Source of the DNA: JALYRV01 sp036675475
GTDB taxonomy: Bacteria; Acidobacteriota; Vicinamibacteria; Vicinamibacterales; SCN-69-37
Length of the DNA: 64,000 bases
NCBI GenBank assembly: GCA_036675475.1
Contig: JAKFEY010000059.1
Coordinates: forward strand, 124,001-188,000
Direction of reading: 5' to 3'
Positions 17,460-26,696 of this stretch are shown here, piece after piece; the stretch's first letter is position 1; the number at the start of each line of letters is the position of its first letter. The position numbers and the translations under genes are program-made. The notes beneath the pieces are model-generated. The model saw only the letters and a list, made by a program, of their open reading frames with translations. It was not told where the DNA came from and did not search any database.

Positions 17460-18721
17460 TTCCGACGTTTCTTCGCATCGGCTGGTTGAATCTCAAGCGC
17501 GATCGCGCGGCGCAGGCGATGACGTTCCTGCTGCCGATCATCTTCTTCTCGATCTTCGCGTCGGTGTTCGGCAACCAGGGCGGCGACGCCATGTCCAACC
17601 TCGATCTGGCGGTCGTCGACGAGGACCGCACCGACGCGAGCCGCCGCATCATCGCCGCGCTCGAAAAGGAAACGGCGCTCGACCTGCGTCTGACGCGCGA
17701 GCGTCCGGAGGCCGGCGTCGAGCCCGTGGCGCTGGATCGCGCGTCGGCCGAGGCGCTCGTGCAGAGCGGCGCGCTGTCAGTGGCGCTGGTCATTCCGGCG
17801 GGCACGGGCGCGCAAGTGGAAGCGGTTGGCCTTGGCGGCATCAAGCTGACGCTCTTGGCCGATCCTTCAGACCCCATCGCGCCGCAGGTGGTGCAGGGGC
17901 TGCTGCAGAAGGCCGTGATGGCGAACGCGCCGGATCTGGCCATCGCGAGCGGCATGCAGCAGTTCGACAAGTTCATCGGCATGAGCGACGAGCAGCGAGC
18001 AGCCATGTCGGGCTACGTCGCGCAGTTGAAGGCGGGCGGCGACGGCGGCGATGCGGCGGGCGCCCTGGCTGGCGTAGGCGTGGAGGTCGTGAACGTGCTC
18101 GGCGGCAGCGGGCAAGGCTCTGACCTGGTCGCGTTCTACGCGGCCGGCGTCGGCGTGATGTTCCTGCTGTTCTCGTGCAGCGCCGCCGGCGGCACGATGA
18201 TCGATGAAGTCGATTCCGGCACGCTCGAGCGCCTGCTCGGCTCGCGCGTCGGCATGAACGGCCTGCTGGCGGGCAAATGGGCCTTCATCACCATGATGGG
18301 CATCGTGCAGCTGTCGGTGATGTTCCTGTGGGGCTGGGCCGTCTTCGGTCTCGATCTCTGGTCGCACATTCCCGGCTTTCTCGTGATGACGGTGTTCTCG
18401 GCGGCCGCCGCGGCCTCCTTCGGGCTCGTGCTCGCCACGGCCACACGCACGCGCGCGCAGCTGTCGGGGCTCGCCACGATCCTCATCCTCACCATGTCCG
18501 CGCTCGGCGGCAGCATGTTCCCGCGCTTTCTCATGAGCGAGACGATGCAGAAGATGGGGCTCGTGACGTTCAATGCGTGGGCGCTTGACGGATACTTGAA
18601 GGTGTTCTGGCGCGAAGCGCCGCTGACGGCGCTCTGGCCGCAGGTGCTGGTGCTGTCACTCGTGACCGTCGTGCTGTTCGCGCTCGCAAGGATCTTCGCA
18701 GGAAAATGGGAAACAGCCTGA
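17456..18721 (+). CDS. ABC-2 type transporter permease
   Basis: A membrane partner of the preceding ATPase, 421 residues. One N-terminal helix (FLLPIIFFSIFASVFG) is followed by a large extracytoplasmic domain (about 45-215) and five or six C-terminal helices (LVAFYAAGVGVMFLLFSCSA to VLVLSLVTVVLFALARIF). This one-plus-five layout is the YhgE/ABC-2_membrane_3 type. The segment DEVDSGTLERLLGSRVGMNGLLAGK is the cytoplasmic coupling region. Substrate unknown; probably export of a hydrophobic compound or lipid. Confidence 0.9.
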   Translation: MIPTFLRIGWLNLKRDRAAQAMTFLLPIIFFSIFASVFGNQGGDAMSNLDLAVVDEDRTDASRRIIAALEKETALDLRLTRERPEAGVEPVALDRASAEALVQSGALSVALVIPAGTGAQVEAVGLGGIKLTLLADPSDPIAPQVVQGLLQKAVMANAPDLAIASGMQQFDKFIGMSDEQRAAMSGYVAQLKAGGDGGDAAGALAGVGVEVVNVLGGSGQGSDLVAFYAAGVGVMFLLFSCSAAGGTMIDEVDSGTLERLLGSRVGMNGLLAGKWAFITMMGIVQLSVMFLWGWAVFGLDLWSHIPGFLVMTVFSAAAAASFGLVLATATRTRAQLSGLATILILTMSALGGSMFPRFLMSETMQKMGLVTFNAWALDGYLKVFWREAPLTALWPQVLVLSLVTVVLFALARIFAGKWETA

Positions 18722-18730
18722 CGGGATTTG

Positions 18731-20425
18731 ATGAGGGGTGATTTGTTGATCTGGAGATTTGTCGCGGCGGTCCTGGTGGCGGCCGGCGTGGCGCTGGGCG
18801 CCGCTGCCAAAGAGCACGTCGCCGAGCGATTCGAGGTGACGGCGGCCGTGCTGCCGGACGGGTCGCTGGAGGTCGACGAGACCATCGCGTTCCGCTTCAC
18901 AGGCGGCACGTTCACGACGGTCGAGCGCGAGCTGCGCGCCGCCGAATCGGACGGCATCCACATCATCGACGCGCTGATGGACGGCCAGTCCATGCCCCGC
19001 GGTGACGAGCAAGGTCAGGTCGAGATCGACGAGGGCCGCACCCGCACGCGCATTGCGTGGCACTTCGCGCCGGCGGTGGACCGCGTGCACACCTTCACGC
19101 TCCGCTATCGCTACGGCGCGGTCATGCGTCAGGGTGACGGCGAAGACTGGTTCCGCTGGCGGCCCTTTCCGGATCGGTTCGACTATCCCATTGAAGCCGG
19201 CAGCGCGACGCTGACATGGCCCGCCAATGCGACGCTGCGCCGCATGCCGGACGTCGAGGGCGCGGCGGCGGCGACGTCGCCTGCCGCTGACGGCCGGGGC
19301 TTCGCCGTGACGGTGGCGAATTACCGCGAGCGCGACGACAACGTGCGGCTGACGGTGCGCTTCCAGGCCGGCGCGTTCACCGGGCCCGAGCCTGTGTGGC
19401 AGCGCGATGCGCGCCGCGCCGATCGTCTGGCCCCGGCGTTCATGGCGGCGTGCGCGATGATTCTGGCCGCGTGCGGCCTGGCGCTGTGGCTGTTCTTCCT
19501 GCGCTTCCGGCGCGACGGCGACGATGCGGCGCCGGCGGCGGGCACCGTGACCACGCCCCCTGGCGATCTGGCGCCGGCCCTTGGCGGCGCGATCACCGGC
19601 GGCCGCGTGAGCATCTCGTGGCCGCAGCTGTTCGCCGTGGTGTTCGATCTGGCGCGCCGGGGCGTGCTGCAGATCGACGAGCCCGAAGAAGGCGGCCTGC
19701 TGCGCAAGCGGCGGTTTCGCCTGACGCGAGGCGGCGCCGATGCGACGCGGCCGCACGAGCAGGCCGTGCTCGACGCGCTGTTCAAGGACGGCGCGCGCGA
19801 AGAGCGCTTCGATCGCGCGCTGCGGCGGCTCGGTACGCGCGCCGGCACGGTCAAGCGCGCCATGCAGGGTGAGCTCGCGTCGGCGGGGCTGATCGACGCG
19901 GACCGGAAGGAAGGCGGCCACGCGCTGGCGATCAGCGGCGGCGTGCTGATGGCGGTGGCGCTGGTGGCGGCATTAGCGCTCGCGGTCACGGGCATGCGCC
20001 TGGGCGAAGCGTCCCTGTTCCTGCCGCTCGGGTTCTTTGTCGCCGGACTGCTGATGCTGATCATCGGCGCGTCCTTCTCGACACTGTCGCGTTCGGGCCT
20101 TCGGTCGGCGCGCCAGTGGGACGCCTATCGCCGGCACCTGAAGGGCGAGATCAAGCAGGGGCGCGTGCCGCACGAGGGTGAGGCCATCGGCCGGCTGCTG
20201 CCGTATGCGGCGGCGCTCGGGGTGCTTGCGCCCTTCGGCAAGACGCTCAGCAAGGTCGACGTACGCAACCTGCCGCAGTGGCTGCGGACGCTGGATGCGG
20301 CCGGCAATCCGGGCGCCGCGATGATCGCCATCATCACCGCGGGGTCGCAGTCGATGTCGCATGGCGCGTCGGGCGGGGTGGGCGGCGGCGGCGGCGTGGG
20401 CGGCGGCTCGTCGAGCGCGCACTGA
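18731..20425 (+). CDS. DUF2207-family membrane protein
   Basis: A 564-residue protein with a signal peptide/TM start (WRFVAAVLVAAGVALGAAA) and an extracytoplasmic beta-rich domain (about 25-220: EVTAAVLPDGSLEVDETIAF, FRWRPFPDRFDYPIEAGSAT) that matches DUF2207. A TM helix (about 235-255), a cytosolic segment and two more helices (about 400-445) follow. The Gly-rich C-terminus (GGVGGGGGVGGGSSSAH) is typical of DUF2207 proteins. ATG 18731 is preferred to the TTG one codon upstream. Function is unknown; it may be co-transcribed with the ABC-2 exporter 9 bases upstream. Confidence 0.85.
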   Translation: MRGDLLIWRFVAAVLVAAGVALGAAAKEHVAERFEVTAAVLPDGSLEVDETIAFRFTGGTFTTVERELRAAESDGIHIIDALMDGQSMPRGDEQGQVEIDEGRTRTRIAWHFAPAVDRVHTFTLRYRYGAVMRQGDGEDWFRWRPFPDRFDYPIEAGSATLTWPANATLRRMPDVEGAAAATSPAADGRGFAVTVANYRERDDNVRLTVRFQAGAFTGPEPVWQRDARRADRLAPAFMAACAMILAACGLALWLFFLRFRRDGDDAAPAAGTVTTPPGDLAPALGGAITGGRVSISWPQLFAVVFDLARRGVLQIDEPEEGGLLRKRRFRLTRGGADATRPHEQAVLDALFKDGAREERFDRALRRLGTRAGTVKRAMQGELASAGLIDADRKEGGHALAISGGVLMAVALVAALALAVTGMRLGEASLFLPLGFFVAGLLMLIIGASFSTLSRSGLRSARQWDAYRRHLKGEIKQGRVPHEGEAIGRLLPYAAALGVLAPFGKTLSKVDVRNLPQWLRTLDAAGNPGAAMIAIITAGSQSMSHGASGGVGGGGGVGGGSSSAH

Positions 20426-20428
20426 GAG

Positions 20429-20434
20429 TACAAT
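20429..20434 (+). promoter_or_regulatory. TACAAT box before the GT-C/PKD gene
   Basis: TACAAT ends 10 bases before the ATG at 20445, just after the stop of the DUF2207 gene. There is no ribosome-binding site in between. The pattern matches other leaderless-looking starts in the window. Confidence 0.45.
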
Positions 20435-20444
20435 TCGTCCGGCT

Positions 20445-22955
20445 ATGAAGTGGTTCATGGCCGCGGCCCTGAGCGTCTTCGCGTTTCTGGCGATGGCGCG
20501 CTCGGTGGTTGCGCCTGTCATCACCGGGCCCTCGCGGCTCGAGTATCTCTTTCTCGCTCCTTCACGCATCGAGCTGCTGTGGCTGGCCGCGGGCGCGGCG
20601 GCGCTGACGCTCGCGCTGGGCGTGTGGGCGATGGGGATCGAGCGGAAGAATTTCGCGTGGATGGCGCCGCTCTGTCTGCTGGCGCTGAGCCTTGCGCCGC
20701 TGGCAGCGTTCATCCCGGGCTTCGCGCGCTTCGGCCCGCCCTTCGTCTTCATTGGCTACGACATGCGCTGGTGGGTGCTTGCCGTGTCGCTCGCGCTGAC
20801 CGCGCGCGAGCTCGACGCGCGGCTTGGCGGCGCGCTCGCGTCGCGGCTGCGACGGCCGTCCTCCTGGCCATCTTCCTGGACATCCTGGACACCGGCCGCG
20901 CGCCTGCTCGCCTGGGACGCCGCCGTCTTCGGTGCCGTCGTGATCTGGGCGCTCGTGAGCCAGCCGATCATGCGGTTTGCCAGCGAGCCGCACGGCGACG
21001 AGCCGAAATATCTTCGCTACGCGGAAAACTGGTATCAGGGCAACGGCTTCGATCTGCGGCCGAAGGAGCGCATGAGCGACATGCGGCTCGACGCGCCGAG
21101 CCGCGTGTGGCGCAACGCCGCGCTGGCCGGCGGCGCCGTCGCCGAGGAAGCGGCGTCGCTCGCCGGTGATGTCAAAGCCTTCGCCGCGTCTCCCTCCACA
21201 TTCCGCTGGAACCGCGCGCATGGCGGCGACAACTGGTTCCTCACCGGCAAGCAGGGCGGCCTGTATCAGGTGCACACGCCCGGGCTGTCGGTGCTCATGT
21301 TCCCCGGCTATTACCTCGATCGCCACCTGCTCGATCTGAACGCGGGCCATCAGGGCGAAGTGCCCGGCGGCCTGTTCATGGTCAACGTCACGCTGCTGCT
21401 GCTGTACGCGTTGTGGGCCGTGGCGACGTTCCGGCTGCTGCGGCGGCTGCTCGCGCATGACGCGCTTGCAGGCGGGCTTGCCGTGCTCGCGATGATCACG
21501 CTGCCGGTGACCTCGTTTGCGTTTCAGCTGTATCCCGAAACGGCGGCGGGACTCGCGCTCACGCTGGTGCTGATCTTCCTGCTCTTTCCGCGCGACGGCG
21601 GCTCGCTGAAGCGGGCCCTCGCGTTCGGACTGATCTGCGGGTTCCTGCCGTGGGCGCACATCCGCTTTTCGCTGCTCTCGGCCGTCGCGGTGCTGTACGC
21701 GCTGCTGCCGCACGCGGGCGAGTGGCGCCAGCGCCGCGCGTTTCTCGGCGGCTACGCGCTGATGGTGGCGCTGATGTGCGCGTACGCGTACCGGCTCACC
21801 GGCGCGGCGATGCCCAACGCGATGTATTCCGCGGAAGGCACGTCGGATCCGTTCGACGCGGCGCTCATCGCGCCGTTTTTTGCCGGCTACATGGTGGACC
21901 GCATCTGGGGCATCCTGCCGCACGTGCCGCTCTACCTGCTGGCGTTTCTCGGCCTCGGTCCCCTGTGGCGCGCGAACCGGCTGCACGCGCTGCTGTTCAC
22001 CGGCCTCTATCTGTCGCTGGCCATTCCTTCCGCCGCGCACAGCCTGAACGCCGCCGGCGCCACGCCCGGCCGTCATCTCGTCGCCGTGCTGCCGCTCGCC
22101 ATGTGGCCGCTCGCGCTCGCGCTCCGCGAGTGGTGGGGCAGCCGCACGTTCCGCGCGGCGTTTGCCACGCTGACGCTGCTGTCGCTGCAGGCCGCCTTCG
22201 CCTATAACTGGTGGCACACGAAGGACACCGGCCGCATGTGGGACGTCAGCATCAGCGGCTGGAAAGTGAACCTGCTCTTCGCGTGGACGCACGGCGACGT
22301 CTGGGCCGCATCGCGCGGCAACTTCATCCTCTTCCTGCTCGGCGCCCTCGCCATCGTCGCGCTGATGCTGGCAGGATGGCTGGCAAGGCGCAGACGGGCA
22401 GGGCAGGCCTCGAGGCCAGCGGATATGGCCGGGAGCCTCGAGCCTGGAGTCTGGAGCCAACCGCGCCGCGTCACCGCCTCCCTCATCGCCTCCGGCCTTC
22501 TGGCCACCGCCCTTGCCGGAGCCGGCGCGATTGCGCTCACCGGCGACGCGTTCCGCGACGACTACACGCAGCATCCGCTCGTCAGCCGCCGCGAGGCGCT
22601 CGCGCGGCTCGCCGAGCTCGAAGAGTGCGTCTGGTGCGCGGCGTCGGGCCGCGGCAAGGTCAGTCCGGCGACGATGACGTGGAATGACGTGGAGCGCTTC
22701 GACGTCTTCGTGCTGCCGGGCGCCAACCGCACCGCCGCCCTGCGCATCGTCGTCACGGCGCGCGACGGCGAGCCGGGGTACGGCGAAGTACGCATTCAGT
22801 ATGGAGACGGATCGTTTTCGGCGGAGACGCCGGTGGCCGGGGTGCGCCGGCTCGCGCATACCTATCGCGAGCCCGGCCGCTACATGGTGCGGGGATTTCT
22901 CACGCTGCCCGACGGCACGAGCCGCGAGACGTACACGGAGGTCGTGATTCGATGA
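20445..22955 (+). CDS. Polytopic GT-C-like membrane protein with C-terminal PKD-like domain
   Basis: An 836-residue protein with about 12 hydrophobic helices. The first large loop holds HGDEPKYLRYAENWYQG, resembling the acidic catalytic loop of lipid-linked-sugar glycosyltransferases (GT39/GT83-like GT-C fold). The last ~110 residues form an extracytoplasmic beta domain with IQYGDGSFSAETPV and HTYREPGRYMVRGFLTLPDG, which is a PKD-type pattern (GDG, then YxxPGxY). It probably transfers a sugar in the periplasm. Residues about 655-672 (MAGSLEPGVWSQ) come from an in-frame word repeat shared with DNA near 39.6 kb. The stop overlaps the next gene (ATGA). The glycosyltransferase role is inference from architecture. 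Confidence 0.7.
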   Translation: MKWFMAAALSVFAFLAMARSVVAPVITGPSRLEYLFLAPSRIELLWLAAGAAALTLALGVWAMGIERKNFAWMAPLCLLALSLAPLAAFIPGFARFGPPFVFIGYDMRWWVLAVSLALTARELDARLGGALASRLRRPSSWPSSWTSWTPAARLLAWDAAVFGAVVIWALVSQPIMRFASEPHGDEPKYLRYAENWYQGNGFDLRPKERMSDMRLDAPSRVWRNAALAGGAVAEEAASLAGDVKAFAASPSTFRWNRAHGGDNWFLTGKQGGLYQVHTPGLSVLMFPGYYLDRHLLDLNAGHQGEVPGGLFMVNVTLLLLYALWAVATFRLLRRLLAHDALAGGLAVLAMITLPVTSFAFQLYPETAAGLALTLVLIFLLFPRDGGSLKRALAFGLICGFLPWAHIRFSLLSAVAVLYALLPHAGEWRQRRAFLGGYALMVALMCAYAYRLTGAAMPNAMYSAEGTSDPFDAALIAPFFAGYMVDRIWGILPHVPLYLLAFLGLGPLWRANRLHALLFTGLYLSLAIPSAAHSLNAAGATPGRHLVAVLPLAMWPLALALREWWGSRTFRAAFATLTLLSLQAAFAYNWWHTKDTGRMWDVSISGWKVNLLFAWTHGDVWAASRGNFILFLLGALAIVALMLAGWLARRRRAGQASRPADMAGSLEPGVWSQPRRVTASLIASGLLATALAGAGAIALTGDAFRDDYTQHPLVSRREALARLAELEECVWCAASGRGKVSPATMTWNDVERFDVFVLPGANRTAALRIVVTARDGEPGYGEVRIQYGDGSFSAETPVAGVRRLAHTYREPGRYMVRGFLTLPDGTSRETYTEVVIR
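22407..22458 (+). repeat. In-frame GGAGCCT/GGAGTCT word repeat inside the GT-C gene
   Basis: A palindromic GGCCTCGAGGCC (22407-22418) is followed by tandem words GGAGCCTCGAGCCTGGAGTC and TGGAGCC (22432-22458). The same words, including CCTGGAGTCTGGAG, recur on the opposite strand at 39577-39608. It encodes SLEPGVWSQ in a loop between membrane helices. Confidence 0.65.
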
Positions 22956-23377
22956 CCGAGCAACCGACCGCAACACACTGGGCGCGCTGGGTGCGCGTCC
23001 TCGGCCTTCTCTCGGGGCTTCTGCTGATCGTCGCAGTCGCCGAGGGCTACACCATTCGCGCCGCGCGCGCCGAGATTGCCACGCTCAGGGCCGAGCGCGA
23101 TCAGGTGCGCACCGGCGTGTCGGCGAAGTGGACGGCCATGCCGGCAGCCGACTTCGTCGACGCAGGGAAGTGGCTCGACCGCCACAGCGCCCACCCCGAT
23201 TACCTCGTGCGCGCCGGCGGCCTCTGCGGCACCGGACAGCCTGACTTTCAGGCGATGGCCGACTACCTGCTCGGGCACTACGCGGTGGAACGCGCCGCGG
23301 GCCGCTCGCACGAGGCCGGCATCGAAGCCATGCGCCAGGCGATGCTGAATTCAGAAGAGTGGAAGGAGAAGCACTAG
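22952..23377 (+). CDS. Small membrane-anchored protein of unknown function
   Basis: A 141-residue protein with one N-terminal helix (VRVLGLLSGLLLIVAVAEGY), a short coiled segment (RAARAEIATLRAERDQVR) and a C-terminal helical domain with two cysteine-free repeats of aromatic residues. GGLCGTGQPDFQAMADYLLG carries the only Cys. The start overlaps the stop of the GT-C/PKD gene, so the two are co-translated and perhaps interact. No family is recognised. Confidence 0.7.
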   Translation: MTEQPTATHWARWVRVLGLLSGLLLIVAVAEGYTIRAARAEIATLRAERDQVRTGVSAKWTAMPAADFVDAGKWLDRHSAHPDYLVRAGGLCGTGQPDFQAMADYLLGHYAVERAAGRSHEAGIEAMRQAMLNSEEWKEKH

Positions 23378-23382
23378 GGATT

Positions 23383-23455
23383 TGCCGAGGGGCGGGGTCG
23401 AACCGCCGACACCACGATTTTCAGTCGTGTGCTCTACCAACTGAGCTACCTCGGC
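23383..23455 (-). tRNA. tRNA-Phe (GAA)
   Basis: A 73-base cloverleaf on the minus strand. The acceptor pairs GCCGAGG with CCTCGGC, the D-arm is GCTC/GAGC, the anticodon stem CACGA/TCGTG has loop CTGAAAA (anticodon GAA), and the T-arm is GGCGG-TTCGACC-CCGCC. CCA is not encoded (AAA follows), so it must be added after transcription. Confidence 0.97.
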
Positions 23456-23502
23456 ACGGCAGATCGGTCGCTGGCAGAACCCCGATAATACCACGCGGAT
23501 AA

Positions 23503-23522
23503 GCCGGGGTTGAAGCCCCGGC
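23503..23522. terminator. GCCGGGG-TTGAA-CCCCGGC hairpin
   Basis: A short GC-rich stem (GCCGGGG at 23503-23509 with CCCCGGC at 23516-23522) abuts the stop codon of the M16 gene and probably ends that operon. The same word with loop TAAA occurs at 30664-30687 behind recA. This is a widespread REP-like word in GC-rich genomes. Confidence 0.7.
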
Positions 23523-24917
23523 CTACCGGATCGCTCCGAACGGCTTCACCTGCTCCTCAATCAGCTTGCGGTCGCCGACCAGGACGATGATGGCCTTGTC
23601 GTCGGCGATGTACTTCGTCGCCATCTCCTGCACCTTGGCGGGCGTGACGGCGTGCACCTTCTGCACGAACTCCGTGAGGTACGCCGGCGTGAGGCCGTGG
23701 AAGTCCAGGAACGACAGCTGGCCGATGATGCCCGCGCGCGACGAGTTCTGCAGCACGAACGTGCCCGCCACGTAGTTCTTGATGCCCTCGAGCTCTTCGG
23801 CCGCCGGCGGTTCCGCCTGCAGACGATCGATCTCCGCGAAGATCTCCTTCAGCGAGGCGCCCGTGTCCTTCGTGGTGACATCGGCATTCTGCGCCCAGTA
23901 GGCGTCGCGGTAGCGTGACGAGATCTGGCTGAAGGGCGAGTAGGTGTAGCCCTTGTCTTCGCGGATGTTCTTCGTGATGCGCGACATGAACGCGCCGCCG
24001 AGCAGGTTGTTGGTGACCACCAGCGGCACATAGTCGGGGTGCGACGGATCGATCGTCGGCATCCCCAACAGGATCGTCGTCTGCGGGGCGCCGGGGCGAT
24101 CGACGATGTGGATCGCGCGCTCGGAGAAGGGATTCGGTTTGGCAGCGGCCGCCCGCTCCGCGCCCTGCCAGCCGGCAAAGGCCTTGCGGATGGCGGCTTC
24201 CACGGCGGCGCTGTCGAAGCGGCCGGCGACGTACAGCCGCGCGCGCTTCGGTCCGAACGTTCGCGCGTAATAGTCGCGCGCCTGCTTCAGCGTGTACCCC
24301 TGCAGCATCTCCGTCGTCGGGAAGACGCGCCCATAGGCATGATCCACGTACATCGTCGAGCGGAACTTCTCGAGCGCAATCTGCTGCGGCGAGCTTTTCG
24401 CAATCGAGAGGTTGCGTGAGAGGTCGGCCTTGAGGCGTGCGAGCTCGCTTTCCGGCAGTGCCGGGTTCATGGCGACGTCGGCCACGAGCTGTACCATGGC
24501 GGCGGTATGTTCGGCCAGCGACTCCGCGGTGACCGTCGCGGTGTCAGGCCCGACGCCGACGCTGACGGATCCGCCCATTTCGGCAGCCTGCTCCGACACC
24601 TCGGTGGCCGTGCGGGTGCGCGTGCCTTCCATCGTCAGCTCGCCGACGAGATCCGCGAGCCACACTTCGTTGGCGTGTTCGAAGGCGTTGCCGCTGTCGA
24701 CGGCGAGCAGGATGTCGGCCTTCGGCACCGAGCCGTAGGGCACGAGGGTCACATGCAGGCCGTTGTCGAGCACGAAGTGCTTCGTTTCCGGCAGCGAGAA
24801 GCCCTTGGGCGTGCCCGGCGCCGGCGGGGTGGACGGAAACTGCGGCCGCTGGGCGGCGATGGCGGCGCTGCCAAGCGCTATGGCCACGGCGGCGGCGACA
24901 ACTCGTGCGGCCTTCAC
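23523..24917 (-). CDS. M16-family peptidase homologue lacking the zinc motif
   Basis: A 464-residue secreted M16 protein (signal peptide VVAAAVAIALGSAAIAA). At the place of the HxxEH zinc site it reads AVDSGNAFEHANEVWLADLV, so the catalytic His-x-x-Glu-His is absent. It retains the M16 C-terminal features LYVAGRFDSAAVEAAI, TNNLLGGAFMSRITKNIRE and RYRDAYWAQNADVTTKDTG. It probably forms a heterodimer with the active partner encoded immediately upstream, as with other paired M16 genes. The GTG start overlaps the partner's stop (GTGA). Confidence 0.92.
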   Translation of the reverse strand: MKAARVVAAAVAIALGSAAIAAQRPQFPSTPPAPGTPKGFSLPETKHFVLDNGLHVTLVPYGSVPKADILLAVDSGNAFEHANEVWLADLVGELTMEGTRTRTATEVSEQAAEMGGSVSVGVGPDTATVTAESLAEHTAAMVQLVADVAMNPALPESELARLKADLSRNLSIAKSSPQQIALEKFRSTMYVDHAYGRVFPTTEMLQGYTLKQARDYYARTFGPKRARLYVAGRFDSAAVEAAIRKAFAGWQGAERAAAAKPNPFSERAIHIVDRPGAPQTTILLGMPTIDPSHPDYVPLVVTNNLLGGAFMSRITKNIREDKGYTYSPFSQISSRYRDAYWAQNADVTTKDTGASLKEIFAEIDRLQAEPPAAEELEGIKNYVAGTFVLQNSSRAGIIGQLSFLDFHGLTPAYLTEFVQKVHAVTPAKVQEMATKYIADDKAIIVLVGDRKLIEEQVKPFGAIR

Positions 24918-26290
24918 TGCTGGTCTCCCTTTGCGCCCGGCTTCACGACCAGGATGGTGCGGTTGGTGGGGCGCAGATATTCCTGTGCGGTTTTCAGAAT
25001 CAGTTCGGGCGTCACCTTCGCGAACTCGGCTTCGAGCTGGTTCACCATGGCCGGGTTGTCGTCGAAGAGCGCATACGAAGCCAGCAGGTCGGCGGCGCCG
25101 AAACCGAACATCTCCTCGGTGGTGGCAAACAGGCTGGAGCGGCGCTTCACCAGCGCGCGCTGCAGCTCCTCGGCCGATACCGGCGTCGTGCGCAGCTTCT
25201 CGATCTCCGTGTCGAGTGCCGCGAGAATCTGATCGGCCGTCTTGTCGGCGTCGTGGAACAGGAACGCCGTCCACAGCGTGGGGCCGTTCACGTTGAACAT
25301 GTTGCCGAGCAGCACGTTGGCGCCGCCCTGGATGTCCCCGGTCAGACCCTGCTTCTGCACGAGCGCCTGATAGAGCCGGCTGTCGCTGCCCTGAACGAGC
25401 AGCTGGTCGATCAGCCCCATCGCGTAGAACTCGGGGGTGTTGCGCTTGGGATGGTGATAGCCGACCGCGAGGGCCGGCCGCGTGGCCAGCTTGTCTTCCT
25501 GCACCACGCGCTTTTCCTTCTCCTGGCGAGGTTCGGAAATGTCGGGCAGGGGAGGCACGTTCTGCCGCGGGATGCCGCCGAAATACTTCTTCACCCACTC
25601 GAGGGTCTGCTTCGTGTCGATGTCGCCGCGCACCACGACGGCGGCGTTGTTGGGCGCGTAGTAGGTGCGGAAGAACTGCTGCACGTCGGCGAGCGTCGCG
25701 GCGTCCAGATGCGCCAGGTCGCCATAGAAATTGTGCGCGTTGTACCAGTTCGTGTTGGCGTGCTGCGGCAGATCGAGCCACGGAAAGCCGCCGTACGGCT
25801 GATTGAGTACGTTCACGCGCACTTCGCTCTTCACGACGCCCTGCTGATTCGTGAGGTTGGCCTGCGTGATGTCGAGGCCGAGCATCCTGTCGGCCTCGGC
25901 CCAGAGGATCGTCTCCACGGTGTGCGCCGGAACGATCTGAAAGTAATTCGTGTAGTCGAAGCGCGTGGAGCCGTTGAGCACGCCGCCGTTCGACATCACC
26001 AGCGAGATGAACTGGTTCTTGCCGAGATGCTCCGAGCCCTGGAACATCATGTGCTCGAACAGGTGCGCAAAGCCGGTGCGGTCCTTCGGCTCGATGCGGA
26101 AGCCGATGTTGTAGTAAACCGCGACGACGGCGATGGGCGCCGTGGTGTCGCGCGACAGGACGACCTTCAGGCCATTGTCGAGGGTGTGGTATTCGACCGG
26201 CAGCGTGTACGAACTGGCCGGCTGTTGTGCGGAGGCGGACACTGGCAGCACGAGCGCCGCAACGAGCGCGAGGCGAAGAACTGAGCGCAT
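24914..26290 (-). CDS. M16-family zinc peptidase, active subunit
   Basis: A 458-residue pitrilysin-like peptidase with a signal peptide (LRLALVAALVLPVSASA|QQ). The zinc motif is intact (FAHLFEHMMFQGSEH), and the downstream glutamate region around LTNQQGVVKSEVRVN is as expected. The C-terminal half has NVLLGNMFNVNGPTLWT. It is likely periplasmic and degrades peptides, paired with the inactive homologue encoded next. TAATCT lies 7 bases upstream of the ATG, another leaderless-type arrangement. Confidence 0.94.
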   Translation of the reverse strand: MRSVLRLALVAALVLPVSASAQQPASSYTLPVEYHTLDNGLKVVLSRDTTAPIAVVAVYYNIGFRIEPKDRTGFAHLFEHMMFQGSEHLGKNQFISLVMSNGGVLNGSTRFDYTNYFQIVPAHTVETILWAEADRMLGLDITQANLTNQQGVVKSEVRVNVLNQPYGGFPWLDLPQHANTNWYNAHNFYGDLAHLDAATLADVQQFFRTYYAPNNAAVVVRGDIDTKQTLEWVKKYFGGIPRQNVPPLPDISEPRQEKEKRVVQEDKLATRPALAVGYHHPKRNTPEFYAMGLIDQLLVQGSDSRLYQALVQKQGLTGDIQGGANVLLGNMFNVNGPTLWTAFLFHDADKTADQILAALDTEIEKLRTTPVSAEELQRALVKRRSSLFATTEEMFGFGAADLLASYALFDDNPAMVNQLEAEFAKVTPELILKTAQEYLRPTNRTILVVKPGAKGDQQ

Positions 26291-26320
26291 GGAATCGAGA
26301 TTACCACGCGCGATTGCCGC

Positions 26321-26671
26321 CTAGTTCCACTCGCTCGGAAACCGTTTGCGGTATGCGCGGCGGTCGGCCGAGATGCCGCGATCGAACAGGACGAACACCT
26401 CGATCAGCGCGATGCCGGCGTACACCGCAAAGCGCGTAAACGCGCTCGGCGAGAACACGCAGTCGTACCCGGTCTCCTCGAGACACGCGGCCGACATGCG
26501 CTCGAGCTCCGTGTATTCGAGGCCGATGAAGATCGCGCCGCAAATGAAGATGACGCTGGCGCCCACGGTGCTGCCGAACGTGCCGTGCCCCATGCGCCAG
26601 AGCGGCCACGCCACGAGGAACCCGAGCAGCGTCGGGACGACGATGGCCAGGGCAATCCAGTACCAGTTCAC
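26321..26671 (-). CDS. Small membrane protein of unknown function
   Basis: A 116-residue protein with three hydrophobic helices (WIALAIVVPTLLGFLVAWPL, VGASVIFICGAIFIGLEY, FAVYAGIALIEVFVLFDRG) and two cysteines in a predicted outside loop (ACLEETGYDCVF) that could form a disulfide. The GTG at 26671 is preferred to a TTG at 26716, which would put a charged tail before the first helix and overlap the upstream gene. No ribosome site is clear for either. It follows the Amj-like gene by 25 bases. Confidence 0.65.
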   Translation of the reverse strand: MNWYWIALAIVVPTLLGFLVAWPLWRMGHGTFGSTVGASVIFICGAIFIGLEYTELERMSAACLEETGYDCVFSPSAFTRFAVYAGIALIEVFVLFDRGISADRRAYRKRFPSEWN

Positions 26672-26696
26672 GGGAGGGAGTGTATCGCGGCGCCGG

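Noticed and set aside
20562..22976. 804-codon minus-strand open frame opposite the GT-C/PKD gene
   Set aside because: Composition is Arg/Gln/His-rich, typical of antisense of GC-rich membrane protein codons; no domain, and the plus-strand gene has helices and a PKD domain.
24914..26290. Mitochondrial-type processing peptidase or insulinase role
   Set aside because: Signal peptide and paired inactive homologue point to the common bacterial periplasmic M16 pair; nothing supports the more specific role.
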